A stretch of DNA of 64,000 nt. It comes from Candidatus Chloroploca mongolica. GTDB taxonomy: Bacteria > Chloroflexota > Chloroflexia > Chloroflexales > Chloroflexaceae. The translations under genes and the position numbers were made by a program. The stretch covers positions 1 through 64,000 of the forward strand of contig NZ_SIJK02000014.1 of NCBI RefSeq assembly GCF_004762035.2. The letters run 5' to 3'. This document shows positions 43,774 through 52,816 of the stretch, piece after piece. Position 1 is the first letter of the stretch; every line of letters starts with the position of its first letter. The notes under the pieces were generated by a model. The model had not been told where the DNA came from and made no database searches. It saw nothing but the letters and a program-made list of their open reading frames with translations.

Positions 43774-45015
43774 CTACGCATGGCTGAGGGCAGCCAGGCT
43801 ATGGGCAAGCACCGCCACGCCCTGGCCAATCTGATCAAGATCGCTATACTCGTCAGAACGATGGCTAATACCGCCACGACTCGGAATAAAGATCATCGCC
43901 GTCGGGCAGATGCGGGCCATAAAGAGGCTATCATGATAGGCACGACTGATCATGATCAGCCGGGGGAGACCGATGCGATCACACACCTTGATGATCGTCT
44001 CGACCACCGCCGGATCACAGGTAGCAGGCGGGTCGGCATTGAGTTCAATCAGATCATAGGTGACGTGACGACGGGCACAGATTGCTTCGGTCGAAGCCTT
44101 GATCGCCTGCAATACCTGGTCGCGGCGTTCAAGGTCAATATCGCGCACATCAATCTCAAGGGTCGCCACATTCGGGATCGCATTGACGGCACCAGGACCA
44201 ATCGTAAAAATGCCAGTGGTTGCAACCGTATCGCGGCTTCCCGTGCCAAGGGCGGCAGCTTCAACCGCCAGCGCCAGTTCAGCCCCGGCCAGCAGCGCAT
44301 CGCGCCGCTCGAGCATCAGGACAGATCCGGCATGACCACTCTGCCCTCTAATCACGACGCGCAGCGCTGCTGGTGCGGCGATCGCCCGTACCACCCCGAT
44401 CGGCAGGCCCTCAACTTCCAACAAAGGCCCCTGCTCAATATGCAATTCAACAAACGCACCATAAGCCCCAGGTGCCAGCGCAACCACTTCGAGCGGTGCT
44501 GTAAAACCAGCGCTGGTTCGCCATTCATCGAGGCTCCGTCCCTGCCCATCACGCAACTGGCGCAACTGGTCAGGCGTAAGCGCCCCGATCATCGCCCGAC
44601 TGCCCAGACATCCCAAGCCAAACCGGGTCGGTTCTTCACTCGTAAAGAGGATCATTTCCAGCGAGCGCCGAGGCTGAAAGCCCGCCCGCCGCAGCGCGCG
44701 CAAAGCTTCAAGCGCCCCAACGACGCCCACGGTACCATCAAAACGGCCTGCATGGGGCAGCGCATCAATATGCGAACCACTCGCGACCGCAGGCAAGTCG
44801 GGGTCACTCCCGGGCCAGCGGGCAAAGAGATTGCCCAGGCCATCTTCGCGCACAACCAGACCGGCCTCGTCACACTGCTGACGCAGATAGGCCCGCGCAC
44901 GCAGATCAGCCGGGCCATAGACCAGACGGGTCACACCCGGAGGTTCATCATCTGAATAGGCCGCCAGCGCGTCGAGATCAGCCCCGAGCGCCTGTGCATC
45001 AATAATCAGTTCCAT
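43774..45015 (-). CDS. M20-type Zn amidohydrolase (allantoate amidohydrolase or N-carbamoylase)
   Basis: A 413-residue enzyme of the hydantoinase/carbamylase group. Metal ligands are visible in SGSHIDALPHAG (His), RFDGTVGVVGAL (Asp), TSEEPTRFG (Glu-Glu) and HIEQGP (His), with a C-terminal His in RAYHDSLFM. It would hydrolyse allantoate, ureidoglycine or N-carbamoyl amino acids. It is cotranscribed with the FAD/2Fe-2S fusion, which fits purine degradation. A TACAAT -10 is at 45048-45053. Confidence 0.85.
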   Translation of the reverse strand: MELIIDAQALGADLDALAAYSDDEPPGVTRLVYGPADLRARAYLRQQCDEAGLVVREDGLGNLFARWPGSDPDLPAVASGSHIDALPHAGRFDGTVGVVGALEALRALRRAGFQPRRSLEMILFTSEEPTRFGLGCLGSRAMIGALTPDQLRQLRDGQGRSLDEWRTSAGFTAPLEVVALAPGAYGAFVELHIEQGPLLEVEGLPIGVVRAIAAPAALRVVIRGQSGHAGSVLMLERRDALLAGAELALAVEAAALGTGSRDTVATTGIFTIGPGAVNAIPNVATLEIDVRDIDLERRDQVLQAIKASTEAICARRHVTYDLIELNADPPATCDPAVVETIIKVCDRIGLPRLIMISRAYHDSLFMARICPTAMIFIPSRGGISHRSDEYSDLDQIGQGVAVLAHSLAALSHA

Positions 45016-45047
45016 ATGGCTACTCGAAAAAAGGTGATGCCAGCGCT

Positions 45048-45053
45048 ATTGTA
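45048..45053 (-). promoter_or_regulatory. -10 box of the M20/hydroxylase operon
   Basis: TACAAT on the minus strand, leaving a leader of about 25 nt before the ATG at 45015. The -35 is not clear. Confidence 0.4.
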
Positions 45054-45073
45054 ACACAGGCTTCTACTTTGAC

Positions 45074-46453
45074 CTAGCGCACCGCATCGGTTCCCAGCAC
45101 CACCACCACCGGCGCAGTGCTCGCCACACCTTCGGGCAGTGGCCCATTCACCAGACGCGCCTTGAGCGTCTGAGCCACACGACGGCTTGTTGTCGGCGCA
45201 CCGCCTGTATGATACACCCTGGTCTGTTCACCAACAAGGGGGGCATTTGCTGCGGGAAGCATACGGAAGCCCGCTTGCTCGAGATCGAGGCTGACCAGAC
45301 GAGCCAGGCCAGGCACATCAGTGCCATTAAAGACCTGCACATCGACTTCTTCGACCACTTCAACTGGGCGTTGCTGCCAGGCATCAAGCAAACCTTGAAC
45401 CGCCGCCTGATCCCAGATCAGGTTCGTCCCATTGGTTGCGGCAAGGTGCGCAGGGCCAAGCCCAAACTGCCCAATTGCGCCAGGCTCAACCGTCGCCGCC
45501 AGACTCGCCAGCGCAAACAATACATCGAGGCGCGCCACCGGCAACGTTGTCACCACTGGCGGAATCCCATCACCGCTGCCATCAACCGCGCGCACCAGGG
45601 CCGGCAACGTCACGACCTGCCCAAGCACACCGCGCTCACGCACTTCCTGCAGGATCGCCTGCACAACCTGCTGTTGGCGCTGCGCCCGGCCAAAGTCGCT
45701 ATCCTGATGGCGCGTACGCGCATAGATCAGCGCCGTGGCTCCATCCATCTTTTGCGGCCCCGGGGCAAACTCGACGCGCATCACCCCAAAATCATCAGTT
45801 GGATACGCTTCATCAACCAGGCGCGCAGGGACATCAATCATGACCCCACCGAGCGCATCAATGATCTGGGCAAAGCCAGCAAAGTTGACCGTCGCCACAA
45901 AATCAACCCGCATGTTGCGCTCACGCAACTGCAACAACGCCTCGACTGTCTCGGCGGCCAGTGCCATCCCGCCCTGCTGCGGCGTGGTGGCGTCACCGTA
46001 GAGACGGGTCGCCCCGGCGTAGCCCTGTCCATAAGCGGCATTGATCTTGGTGACATCGAGGCCCACCGCCGGAATGGCAACCTGACTATCACGCGGTATC
46101 GAGAGCAATGATACCCAGCGCCCCGCCGGATCAAGCCGAGCCAGCATCAAGGTATCGCCACGAACCCCCTCTTGCGGGAAGCCTGGGCGCTCGTCGGTGC
46201 CAATGATCAGCAGATTCGCCCCCATCAGCGGTGAGGCAAGCGGCGCATTGGGGCGGGCATCGGGCACCGTTATCGCCTGCGACAGGCTGAAAATCTGCCA
46301 GTAGATCACCCCGACCACCAGCAGCACCAACCCAAGCCCCAGACCGAGCCACAGCCGCACACGCGACCAGAAGGTAGGGCGAGGTGGACGCGACTGCGCC
46401 GGTTGAGCGACACGTTGCTGGCGTTCGGGTAACACTGTTGTTTGCTTGCTCAT
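45074..46453 (-). CDS. LytR-CpsA-Psr (LCP) family protein with LytR_C domain
   Basis: A 459-residue membrane-anchored protein. A single helix is at about 27-50. The LCP domain covers about 95-250, with GTDERPGFPQEGVRGDTLMLARL, SIPRDSQVAI and YARTRHQDSDFGRAQRQQQ (arginines that hold the polyprenyl phosphate). A C-terminal LytR_C domain is at about 355-455. LCP proteins attach glycopolymers to peptidoglycan. The ATG at 46453 is preferred because a -10 box lies 7 bases upstream. It follows murI by 42 bp on the same strand. Confidence 0.9.
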   Translation of the reverse strand: MSKQTTVLPERQQRVAQPAQSRPPRPTFWSRVRLWLGLGLGLVLLVVGVIYWQIFSLSQAITVPDARPNAPLASPLMGANLLIIGTDERPGFPQEGVRGDTLMLARLDPAGRWVSLLSIPRDSQVAIPAVGLDVTKINAAYGQGYAGATRLYGDATTPQQGGMALAAETVEALLQLRERNMRVDFVATVNFAGFAQIIDALGGVMIDVPARLVDEAYPTDDFGVMRVEFAPGPQKMDGATALIYARTRHQDSDFGRAQRQQQVVQAILQEVRERGVLGQVVTLPALVRAVDGSGDGIPPVVTTLPVARLDVLFALASLAATVEPGAIGQFGLGPAHLAATNGTNLIWDQAAVQGLLDAWQQRPVEVVEEVDVQVFNGTDVPGLARLVSLDLEQAGFRMLPAANAPLVGEQTRVYHTGGAPTTSRRVAQTLKARLVNGPLPEGVASTAPVVVVLGTDAVR

Positions 46454-46460
46454 AGGTGCT

Positions 46461-46466
46461 ATTGTA
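46461..46466 (-). promoter_or_regulatory. -10 box 7 nt before the LCP start (leaderless)
   Basis: TACAAT, then seven bases, then ATG. No Shine-Dalgarno is seen. It would allow LCP expression apart from murI. Confidence 0.5.
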
Positions 46467-46495
46467 GCAGATCCATGCTGAAGGCAAGCCAACAA

Positions 46496-47281
46496 TCAGG
46501 TGATAGTGCCCTGCAGAGCCTGCGCAACATCAATCGTTTCGCCCCAGATACGCCACAGGGCCGGGCGGATCAAGGCGGGGTCACCAGTGGTAAAGGCCTG
46601 CACCCGCCCCGAACCAGGCGCAAGATCGAGCTTTGCCACCACACGGGCCGTCTGGGCTGCCACGGCCGGGCCAGTATCAATCAGCGTAGCCTCAGGGGCC
46701 ACCGTCGCGATCACCGGGGCCAGCGGCGGAAAGTGGGTACACCCGAGGACAAACGTATCCACCCCATCAGCAAGCAAAGGGGCCACATAGCCGCGCACAA
46801 CTGCCTCGGCATCATCGCCGCGTAATAACCCTGCCTCGACCAGATCAACCATCGCCGGACACGCGACGGTACGCACCGTTACCCCATGCGCAAATTGCTC
46901 GACGAGGCGGCCAAAACGGTCGCCCTGCAGCGTCCCACTCGTCGCCAGCACAGCCACCTTGCCCGTCCGGGTAGCCGCAACCGCCGGCTTGATCCCCGGT
47001 TCCATGCCCACAACCGGCACCTCAAGGGTCGTGCGCAACACGTCGAGGGCCGCCGAACTCGCCGTATTGCATGCCACAACGATGACTGCCGCCCCGTGGG
47101 CAACAAGCCAGCGGGCACAAAACAACGCCCGTTCGCGCACCTGCGCGGTGGCAAGCGGACCATACGGGCAATAGGCACTATCGGCGAGATAAATGAGATC
47201 GTGCCTCGGCAGCACCGCACGCACCGCACGAGCCACCGACAGGCCACCCAGACCCGAGTCAAAGAGACCAATCATCGCCAT
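46496..47281 (-). CDS. murI: Glutamate racemase
   Basis: Makes D-glutamate for peptidoglycan. The 261 residues contain IGLFDSGLGGLSV at the start and both catalytic cysteines, C71 in VACNTASS and C181 in LGCTHFP. The start codon shares one base with the stop of the upstream amidotransferase gene (TGATG), so the two are coupled. The ATG at 47275 is an alternative. Confidence 0.95.
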   Translation of the reverse strand: MAMIGLFDSGLGGLSVARAVRAVLPRHDLIYLADSAYCPYGPLATAQVRERALFCARWLVAHGAAVIVVACNTASSAALDVLRTTLEVPVVGMEPGIKPAVAATRTGKVAVLATSGTLQGDRFGRLVEQFAHGVTVRTVACPAMVDLVEAGLLRGDDAEAVVRGYVAPLLADGVDTFVLGCTHFPPLAPVIATVAPEATLIDTGPAVAAQTARVVAKLDLAPGSGRVQAFTTGDPALIRPALWRIWGETIDVAQALQGTIT

Positions 47282-48009
47282 CAGTTCTGACAGGCAGCCA
47301 CAAAACCCTCAAAGAGACGCAACCAACGTGGCTCGGCCTGCTGCCAGAGATGCTCGGGATGGCACTGCACACCAACAACAAAAGGCTCACCGACCCCTTC
47401 GACCGCTTCGATCACCCCATCAGGCGCATGCCCAACGATCCGCAGGTCAGGCGGCACGACCTTCAACGCCTGATGATGCATCGTATTTGCAAGGACCTCG
47501 GTCGTTTGCAATTGCCGGGCCAGCCAGCTATCGGTGGCAAGGTGCAACGGATGTCCAAGGACATCATAGGTTCGCAGGTGGGTATTGTAGCGATGGTCAA
47601 GGCTAGCGGGCAACTGACTCGGGATATCCTGGTAGAGCGAGCCGCCAAAGGCCACGTTCAAGACCTGAATGCCCCGGCAGATCCCCAACAGCGGTTTGCC
47701 ATCTTCGCGGCACCACCCGGCGAGCGCGAGTTCCACCGCATCACGCTGCACATCGACCAGGCCAAGCTCGGGGAGCGGCGACTCACCGTAGCGCATGGGG
47801 GCGACATCCTCCCCACCCGGCAACAGAATGCCGATACACTGCTCGTAGAGTATCCGCACCAGATCAAGGTTATCGGTGAGATGAATCAGCAATGGCACGG
47901 CCCCGGCAGCCTCCAGCGAACGGAGGTACTGTGGGCGCACGGCCATCAGCGGGCCACCACTGGCAGCCGTATCATTCATACATGTGACGCCAATGATTGG
48001 TCGTCTCAT
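47281..48009 (-). CDS. Class I glutamine amidotransferase-like (peptidase C26), copy 1
   Basis: A 242-residue gamma-glutamyl hydrolase-type enzyme (PuuD-like). The nucleophile Cys is in LLGICRGIQVLNVAFGG, and the His-Glu pair is in VVGVQCHPEHL. The oxyanion region is ILLPGGEDVAPMRY. Such enzymes cleave gamma-glutamyl amides. The ATG at 48009 is chosen; the TTG at 48018 would add three residues. It lies between a paralogue and murI, to which it is translationally coupled. Confidence 0.88.
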   Translation of the reverse strand: MRRPIIGVTCMNDTAASGGPLMAVRPQYLRSLEAAGAVPLLIHLTDNLDLVRILYEQCIGILLPGGEDVAPMRYGESPLPELGLVDVQRDAVELALAGWCREDGKPLLGICRGIQVLNVAFGGSLYQDIPSQLPASLDHRYNTHLRTYDVLGHPLHLATDSWLARQLQTTEVLANTMHHQALKVVPPDLRIVGHAPDGVIEAVEGVGEPFVVGVQCHPEHLWQQAEPRWLRLFEGFVAACQN

Positions 48010-48027
48010 ACCATGCAATCCTTATGT

Positions 48028-48783
48028 TCAGGCAGCAAGCGCCGGCACCTGGCGCGTAGCACGACAACGAGCGACAAACGCCGCAAAAACTGCCTGCCAA
48101 CGCGGATCAGCGTGCGCCTGCAGCGCCTCGGGGTGACACTGCACGCCAAGGACAAAGGCCTCCCCGGTACCCTCCAACGCCTCGACCACCCCATCGGGTG
48201 CCCAGCCAACCGGACGCAAGCCCGCGCCAATGGTGCGCACCGCCTGATGATGCAACGAATTGATCGCCAGTTGCTCGGTGCCAAGCAGATAGGCCAGTTG
48301 CGAATCAGGGGCCAGGTGCAACTCGTGGGCCATGTGGGTCCAATCTTCACGCGCATACGAGATATCGTGCTGCAAATCCGTGATCAACTCCGAGGGAATA
48401 TCCTGATAGAGCGTCCCACCACGGGCGACATTGAGCACCTGAATACCCCGGCAGATCCCGAGCACCGGCTTGCCCTCGGCGAGCGCCCAGCGAGCCAGGG
48501 GCATCTCGGCCCCATCACGGAGCGGATCAAGCAAGCCCAATTTTTCATGGGGCTCGGCACCATACAACGCAGGTGAGAGATCGCCCCCACCAGCCAGAAG
48601 CAATCCATCTAACTGATCGTACAGGGTGCGCAAGACGTGCTCGTCTTGCACGGGCGGAATCAGCAGCGGAGCGCCACCCGCCTTAAGCACCGCATCAACA
48701 TAGGTCTGACGATGGCCGAATGACGGCGGGCACCAAGCCCGGTCGTGAAACGTGCCACACGAAATGCCAATGAGAGGCTGCAT
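48028..48783 (-). CDS. Class I glutamine amidotransferase-like (peptidase C26), copy 2
   Basis: A 251-residue paralogue of the next gene downstream. The Cys is in VLGICRGIQVLNVARGG and the His-Glu in GVQCHPEAL. The shared motifs and length show a tandem duplication that has since diverged. GGAGGA lies 10 bases before the ATG at 48783. A TATAAT box about 75 bp upstream probably drives the unit with copy 1 and murI. Confidence 0.88.
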   Translation of the reverse strand: MQPLIGISCGTFHDRAWCPPSFGHRQTYVDAVLKAGGAPLLIPPVQDEHVLRTLYDQLDGLLLAGGGDLSPALYGAEPHEKLGLLDPLRDGAEMPLARWALAEGKPVLGICRGIQVLNVARGGTLYQDIPSELITDLQHDISYAREDWTHMAHELHLAPDSQLAYLLGTEQLAINSLHHQAVRTIGAGLRPVGWAPDGVVEALEGTGEAFVLGVQCHPEALQAHADPRWQAVFAAFVARCRATRQVPALAA

Positions 48784-48856
48784 ACTGCTTGTTCCTCCTC
48801 CATCTGCCACAGCAGATAACGCTGCCCCACAGGGCGGAATAGATCAATATCTGCTT

Positions 48857-48883
48857 ATTATACCATTTTATGCGTAGCAGCAA
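48857..48883 (-). promoter_or_regulatory. Promoter of the amidotransferase-murI operon
   Basis: On the minus strand TTGCTG (48878-48883) and TATAAT (48857-48862) are 15 bp apart. It overlaps the 3' end of the sensor kinase gene. Confidence 0.45.
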
Positions 48884-51584
48884 CGGCAGGCAGGATAAAG
48901 CTAAACGTTGAGCCAACCCCGACCTCACTCGTCACCCAGATCTGCCCCCCGAGCAATTCAACCAGTGGGCGTGTCAACGCAAGGCCGAGACCCGCGCCCC
49001 CTACCTCGACTTTCAGCGGATTTTCGGCACGGTAAAACCGGTCAAAGATCCGGGGAAGATCGGTGGGGGCCATCCCCACCCCGGTATCGGTAATGCGCAA
49101 GAGATTATACGGTTGCGCCTGGGGCACGCGATCACGCACCTCGACAGGAAGTTCGGCAAGCGTGGCTTCCAGGGCTTCGACATGGATCTGCCCACCAGGG
49201 GGCGTGTATTTAATCGCATTGTTCAAGAGGTGGTACAACACCTGGTGCAGGCAATGCGCATCAGCACGCACCAGCGGCAAGTGCGGGGCAATCGTAATCG
49301 TCAGGCTATGCCCACGCTCACGGAGCGGCTCCTTCAACTCGGCCATCACCCCACTCAAGACCTGGGCCAGATGCAACAAACGCCACTCGAGCTCGACACT
49401 CCCCGCTTCAATCCGGGTCAGATCGAGCACGTCATTGATCAGATTGATCATATGCTGCGTATGTTTATCAACCGTCGTGACAAACTCGCGTTGGGTCGCA
49501 TTGAGAGCCCCGATTTCATCCATTGCGAGCAACTGCGTAAACCCCTTGATCGCGGTCATCGGGGTTCGCAACTCGTGTGACATCGTGCCAATGAACTCAT
49601 TCTTCATCTGATCGGCTTCGACCTCACGCGTGACATCACGCAGCACCAGCAACGCCCCGATCAACGTATTCATCTCGGTCAACACAGGCCCGAGCAACAG
49701 GTGCAGCGTACGTACCCCGAGTTTGATACTCGCCATAAATCGTCGCGGCTGCGCATCCTCGCTCAACGGATGTTCGAGCAACTCAATCAGCGGCAATTCG
49801 TGGGTTCGTTCGCCCATATAGCGCATCAGGATCTCGTGCAGATTCCAGAGCAGCAGTTCTTCAATACTCCGATGCAACATCGCCGCCGCCGCTGGATTCG
49901 CGACCAGAATCCGGCCAGACAGGTCACAGACAATCACGCCATCACTGAGACTCTGCAGGATCGCCTGAATCTGGGTCGCTTCTTTCTCCTGGCGATCAAG
50001 TAACTCAAAGCGGCGAGCGGCTTCCTCACTAATCATTGCAAAGAGATTGGCATTCTTGACGGCAACCGCAATCGAACCGGCGGTTGCATTGAGCATCCGC
50101 AAATGATCTTCCTGGAAAAAGCCCACCTGGCGGTGCGACAGACTCAGCACACCCAACACCTCATCCTGAACCACCAGTGGGACAGCGATCATCGCACCTT
50201 CACGTCGCCGTGTAAACAACCCCGGAACCGAAACCCAGCGTGCATCCTGGCTAATATCATCAATCACCACCCCGGCACAATGTTCGGCGACCCAACCTGC
50301 AATGCCAACCCCAATCGGGAAACGCAAATAGTTTTTGGGGTCACCAATAACCCCGAGCACGGCCCGCGTCACCATCAAACTACTATCATCGGGCTCCACC
50401 AGCATAATCGATCCATGCTCGGCATGCGTCAACTCGGCCAGCAGTTGCAACGACGTTGCCAGCAACGCATCGAGGTCGAGGGTCCGACTCACTTCGGTCG
50501 AGATTTGATAGATCGTCGCAAGGCGATTCTTCTCGTCTTCCAGTTCACGGGTACGGTCAGCCACCCGTCGCTCGAGATCCTTGTTCAGGATCCGTAGTTC
50601 ACTATAGAGCATCGCATTTTGCAAGGCAATCGCCGTCTGGCTGACAATGCTCTGGATCAGATCCTGTTGCATACGGATCTGATTAAATGGATCGGGATCT
50701 TGCAGCACAACCAGTGCCACAACCTGTTCATTGGCGATCATGGGCAACACCAAGACGCCACAAGCCGGGTGTAACCATCGGCATGGGCAACCGACCTCGG
50801 GCACGGGCAGAAACTGATTCTGCCGTGTCTGCCAGGCCTGGACGATCAGATCGTCTGATTGCGTCACAGCAACCTGATGATCCTCCCCAGCCTCGGCCAA
50901 CGGTTCAGAACGCTGCCGCAACACGAGCATCGTGCCATACGCATCAGTCACAGGCTGCCACAGAGCAATATGGGCAATTGCCGTCAAGTGCTGAAGATTC
51001 TGGATCAACCGATCAATCAACTGATGCTCTTCAAGCGTCAGTGAGAGTTGACGTGAAATAACATTCAGCGCCTGGAGTTGCAGCGTCTGCCGATCAGCAG
51101 ACGCCGAGGCTGCATCGAGGCGTTCGGCAATAAATTCGTGCTCATGGATCAACTCGCGCTTGGTCGCTGACCACTGCTCAGTCGCACAGAGCAGCACATC
51201 GTCAAAGAGCGCATCGAGCGCCGCGAAGAGATCAAAGACCATCTTTAGTTCTGCGACTGTGGCCCGCACCCGCTCAGACGTGATCCGGCGCACCTGCTGC
51301 ACAAACTGAAGCACCGTCGTCAGTTCAAACGACGTCTCGTTCTGCGTAAAGAAGGCCGTCAGTTGTGCCGTAAAGGGTGCCCGGTCACCAGTTGCGGCAA
51401 GCACAGCTGTTGTGTAGAACGTCGCCAGATCAAGCTGTTGAGGAGAGGAAGCAGCCCCCGCAACCGGGTTCTGATCAACGGCCCCTGTGTCTTCAGGTGG
51501 CACCAGATGCGCCAACACCTCATACCAGCGTGGTAACAGGGTATCACGCTCTTGCTCAAGCCAGGTTGCGAGGGTACCATCCAT
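48858..51584 (-). CDS. Multi-domain sensor histidine kinase with RsbRD-like N-terminus
   Basis: A 908-residue soluble kinase. The N-terminal 130 residues (TWLEQERDTLLPRWYEVLAH) look like the helical RsbRD-N/globin-type domain of stressosome proteins (inference). Then come GAF (about 185-330), a coiled coil (335-365), GAF (about 370-520), PAS (about 540-650), HisKA with H670 in MSHELRTPMTAIKGF, and HATPase with NNAIKYTPPGG, DTGVGM, GGAGLGLAL. No receiver domain is attached. It starts 7 bp after an RsbX-like phosphatase gene, so the two likely share one pathway. Confidence 0.88.
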   Translation of the reverse strand: MDGTLATWLEQERDTLLPRWYEVLAHLVPPEDTGAVDQNPVAGAASSPQQLDLATFYTTAVLAATGDRAPFTAQLTAFFTQNETSFELTTVLQFVQQVRRITSERVRATVAELKMVFDLFAALDALFDDVLLCATEQWSATKRELIHEHEFIAERLDAASASADRQTLQLQALNVISRQLSLTLEEHQLIDRLIQNLQHLTAIAHIALWQPVTDAYGTMLVLRQRSEPLAEAGEDHQVAVTQSDDLIVQAWQTRQNQFLPVPEVGCPCRWLHPACGVLVLPMIANEQVVALVVLQDPDPFNQIRMQQDLIQSIVSQTAIALQNAMLYSELRILNKDLERRVADRTRELEDEKNRLATIYQISTEVSRTLDLDALLATSLQLLAELTHAEHGSIMLVEPDDSSLMVTRAVLGVIGDPKNYLRFPIGVGIAGWVAEHCAGVVIDDISQDARWVSVPGLFTRRREGAMIAVPLVVQDEVLGVLSLSHRQVGFFQEDHLRMLNATAGSIAVAVKNANLFAMISEEAARRFELLDRQEKEATQIQAILQSLSDGVIVCDLSGRILVANPAAAAMLHRSIEELLLWNLHEILMRYMGERTHELPLIELLEHPLSEDAQPRRFMASIKLGVRTLHLLLGPVLTEMNTLIGALLVLRDVTREVEADQMKNEFIGTMSHELRTPMTAIKGFTQLLAMDEIGALNATQREFVTTVDKHTQHMINLINDVLDLTRIEAGSVELEWRLLHLAQVLSGVMAELKEPLRERGHSLTITIAPHLPLVRADAHCLHQVLYHLLNNAIKYTPPGGQIHVEALEATLAELPVEVRDRVPQAQPYNLLRITDTGVGMAPTDLPRIFDRFYRAENPLKVEVGGAGLGLALTRPLVELLGGQIWVTSEVGVGSTFSFILPAVAATHKMV

Positions 51585-51590
51585 GTCAAC

Positions 51591-52172
51591 TTACTCGGTG
51601 ATACGAATGACAACCACCGTTACATCGTCATTCTCTTTGCCATACTTCGCGAGAATCAGATCAGCCAACTGCTGTGACGGGCGATGGCGCTCAACACAGG
51701 CATCAAGCTGAAAACTATTCTCTACCCCATCACTATACAGAACGAAGGTGTCGCCGAAATTGTAGGTATAATCGAACCTGAGCAACGTAGGGAGGCGATG
51801 ACCAACAATGCCATTTTTAGAGATTGGCTTGATAGGGGTCTGACTATCCACCTGCACACCAATGTTGCCAACCCCCACAAAGCTCAAATGGCGTGCGAGC
51901 AAGTCAAAGGTCACCAGGGCCATCACGACCCCACGTGTACCGTGAATAGCCGTATGCACCTGCTTGAAGAGCGTGATCGGATCGCTTCCAGGTTTAGCGC
52001 AAAGCACTGCTGCAGCGCCAAGCGACGCGGCAGAAGCATGCACACCACCGCCCAGCCCATCAATCACCGCAACCTGCAAACCGTGAGGCTCAAAGGTTTC
52101 AAGCACATACGTATCACCACTCACGCTCTGACCAAGCTTTGGGCGCAGCGCAGCACCCCAATCTACTTGCAT
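51591..52172 (-). CDS. RsbX-like serine phosphatase (PP2C fold)
   Basis: A 193-residue phosphatase of the SpoIIE/RsbX type. Metal-site motifs are SGDTYVLE (Asp), AVIDGLGGGVHAS (Asp-Gly), SDGVENSF (Asp) and DDVTVVVIRI (Asp-Asp). It is close in size to RsbX, which resets stressosome proteins by dephosphorylation. The ATG at 52172 is favoured by AAGGA about 8 bases upstream; an ATG at 52208 is the alternative. It lies 7 bp before the sensor kinase gene. Confidence 0.8.
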   Translation of the reverse strand: MQVDWGAALRPKLGQSVSGDTYVLETFEPHGLQVAVIDGLGGGVHASAASLGAAAVLCAKPGSDPITLFKQVHTAIHGTRGVVMALVTFDLLARHLSFVGVGNIGVQVDSQTPIKPISKNGIVGHRLPTLLRFDYTYNFGDTFVLYSDGVENSFQLDACVERHRPSQQLADLILAKYGKENDDVTVVVIRITE

Positions 52173-52227
52173 GCACGTCTTCCTTGCCAACGCATCCCGG
52201 CGCAGCACACAATTCGCTCTCTATGCC

Positions 52228-52233
52228 ATTATA
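52228..52233 (-). promoter_or_regulatory. -10 box for the phosphatase-kinase pair
   Basis: TATAAT on the minus strand, giving a leader of about 48 nt. The -35 is unclear. Confidence 0.4.
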
Positions 52234-52279
52234 ACACCCGCTGTGACGAGTGCCGATAGCCGGCGGTGCGCTAAAAACC

Positions 52280-52338
52280 CTTGTATGTGCTGACGAAAAC
52301 GGCCAGCGAAGCTGGTCGTTTTCGTCAGCACATACAAG
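52280..52338 (-). terminator. 28-bp stem hairpin with one G.T pair, GAA loop
   Basis: Arms 52280-52307 and 52311-52338, tip CCAGC/GCTGG. It begins 12 bp after the dtd stop and separates it from the phosphatase-kinase unit. Confidence 0.8.
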
Positions 52339-52350
52339 ATTCTTAGGGCT

Positions 52351-52803
52351 TCAAGATACCGCAACAGGCGCTTCAAGCATAATCGTCACGGGGCCATCGT
52401 TCACCAGGGCCACCTGCATCATCGCACCAAAACGCCCCATCGCGACCGTCAGACCAAGCGCACGCAGCGCTTCGGCATAGACATCAACGAGTGGTTGCGC
52501 TATCTCAGGGGGAGCAGCCCGCACAAAACTGGGGCGACGCCCCTTGCGCGTATCGGCATAGAGGGTAAACTGCGAAACGACGAGCACACTCCCGCCGATC
52601 TCCTGCACCGAATGGTTAAACTTCCCTGCGGCATCACTGAAGATACGCAGGCCTGCCGTCTTATCGGCAAGAAGGTGCGCCTCGGCGGGGCCATCGCCTT
52701 GCCCAACCCCAAGCAAAATCAGCAAACCGGGGCCAATCGCCCCAACTACGCTTCCTTCCACCGTCACCGAAGCCTCTGAAACCCGTTGAATCAGCGCGCG
52801 CAT
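52351..52803 (-). CDS. dtd: D-aminoacyl-tRNA deacylase
   Basis: Removes D-amino acids wrongly attached to tRNA. The 150 residues show [17 protein letters not shown], the [17 protein letters not shown] motif, and the Gly-cis-Pro motif in NDGPVTI near the C-terminus. Length is normal. It is 13 bp downstream of the PIN/TRAM gene and probably cotranscribed. Confidence 0.94.
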   Translation of the reverse strand: MRALIQRVSEASVTVEGSVVGAIGPGLLILLGVGQGDGPAEAHLLADKTAGLRIFSDAAGKFNHSVQEIGGSVLVVSQFTLYADTRKGRRPSFVRAAPPEIAQPLVDVYAEALRALGLTVAMGRFGAMMQVALVNDGPVTIMLEAPVAVS

Positions 52804-52816
52804 AGTCTCTTCTCAT

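Noticed and set aside
45209-46111. 300-codon plus-strand frame opposite the LCP gene
   Set aside because: Shadow frame, His/Arg-rich, no domain.
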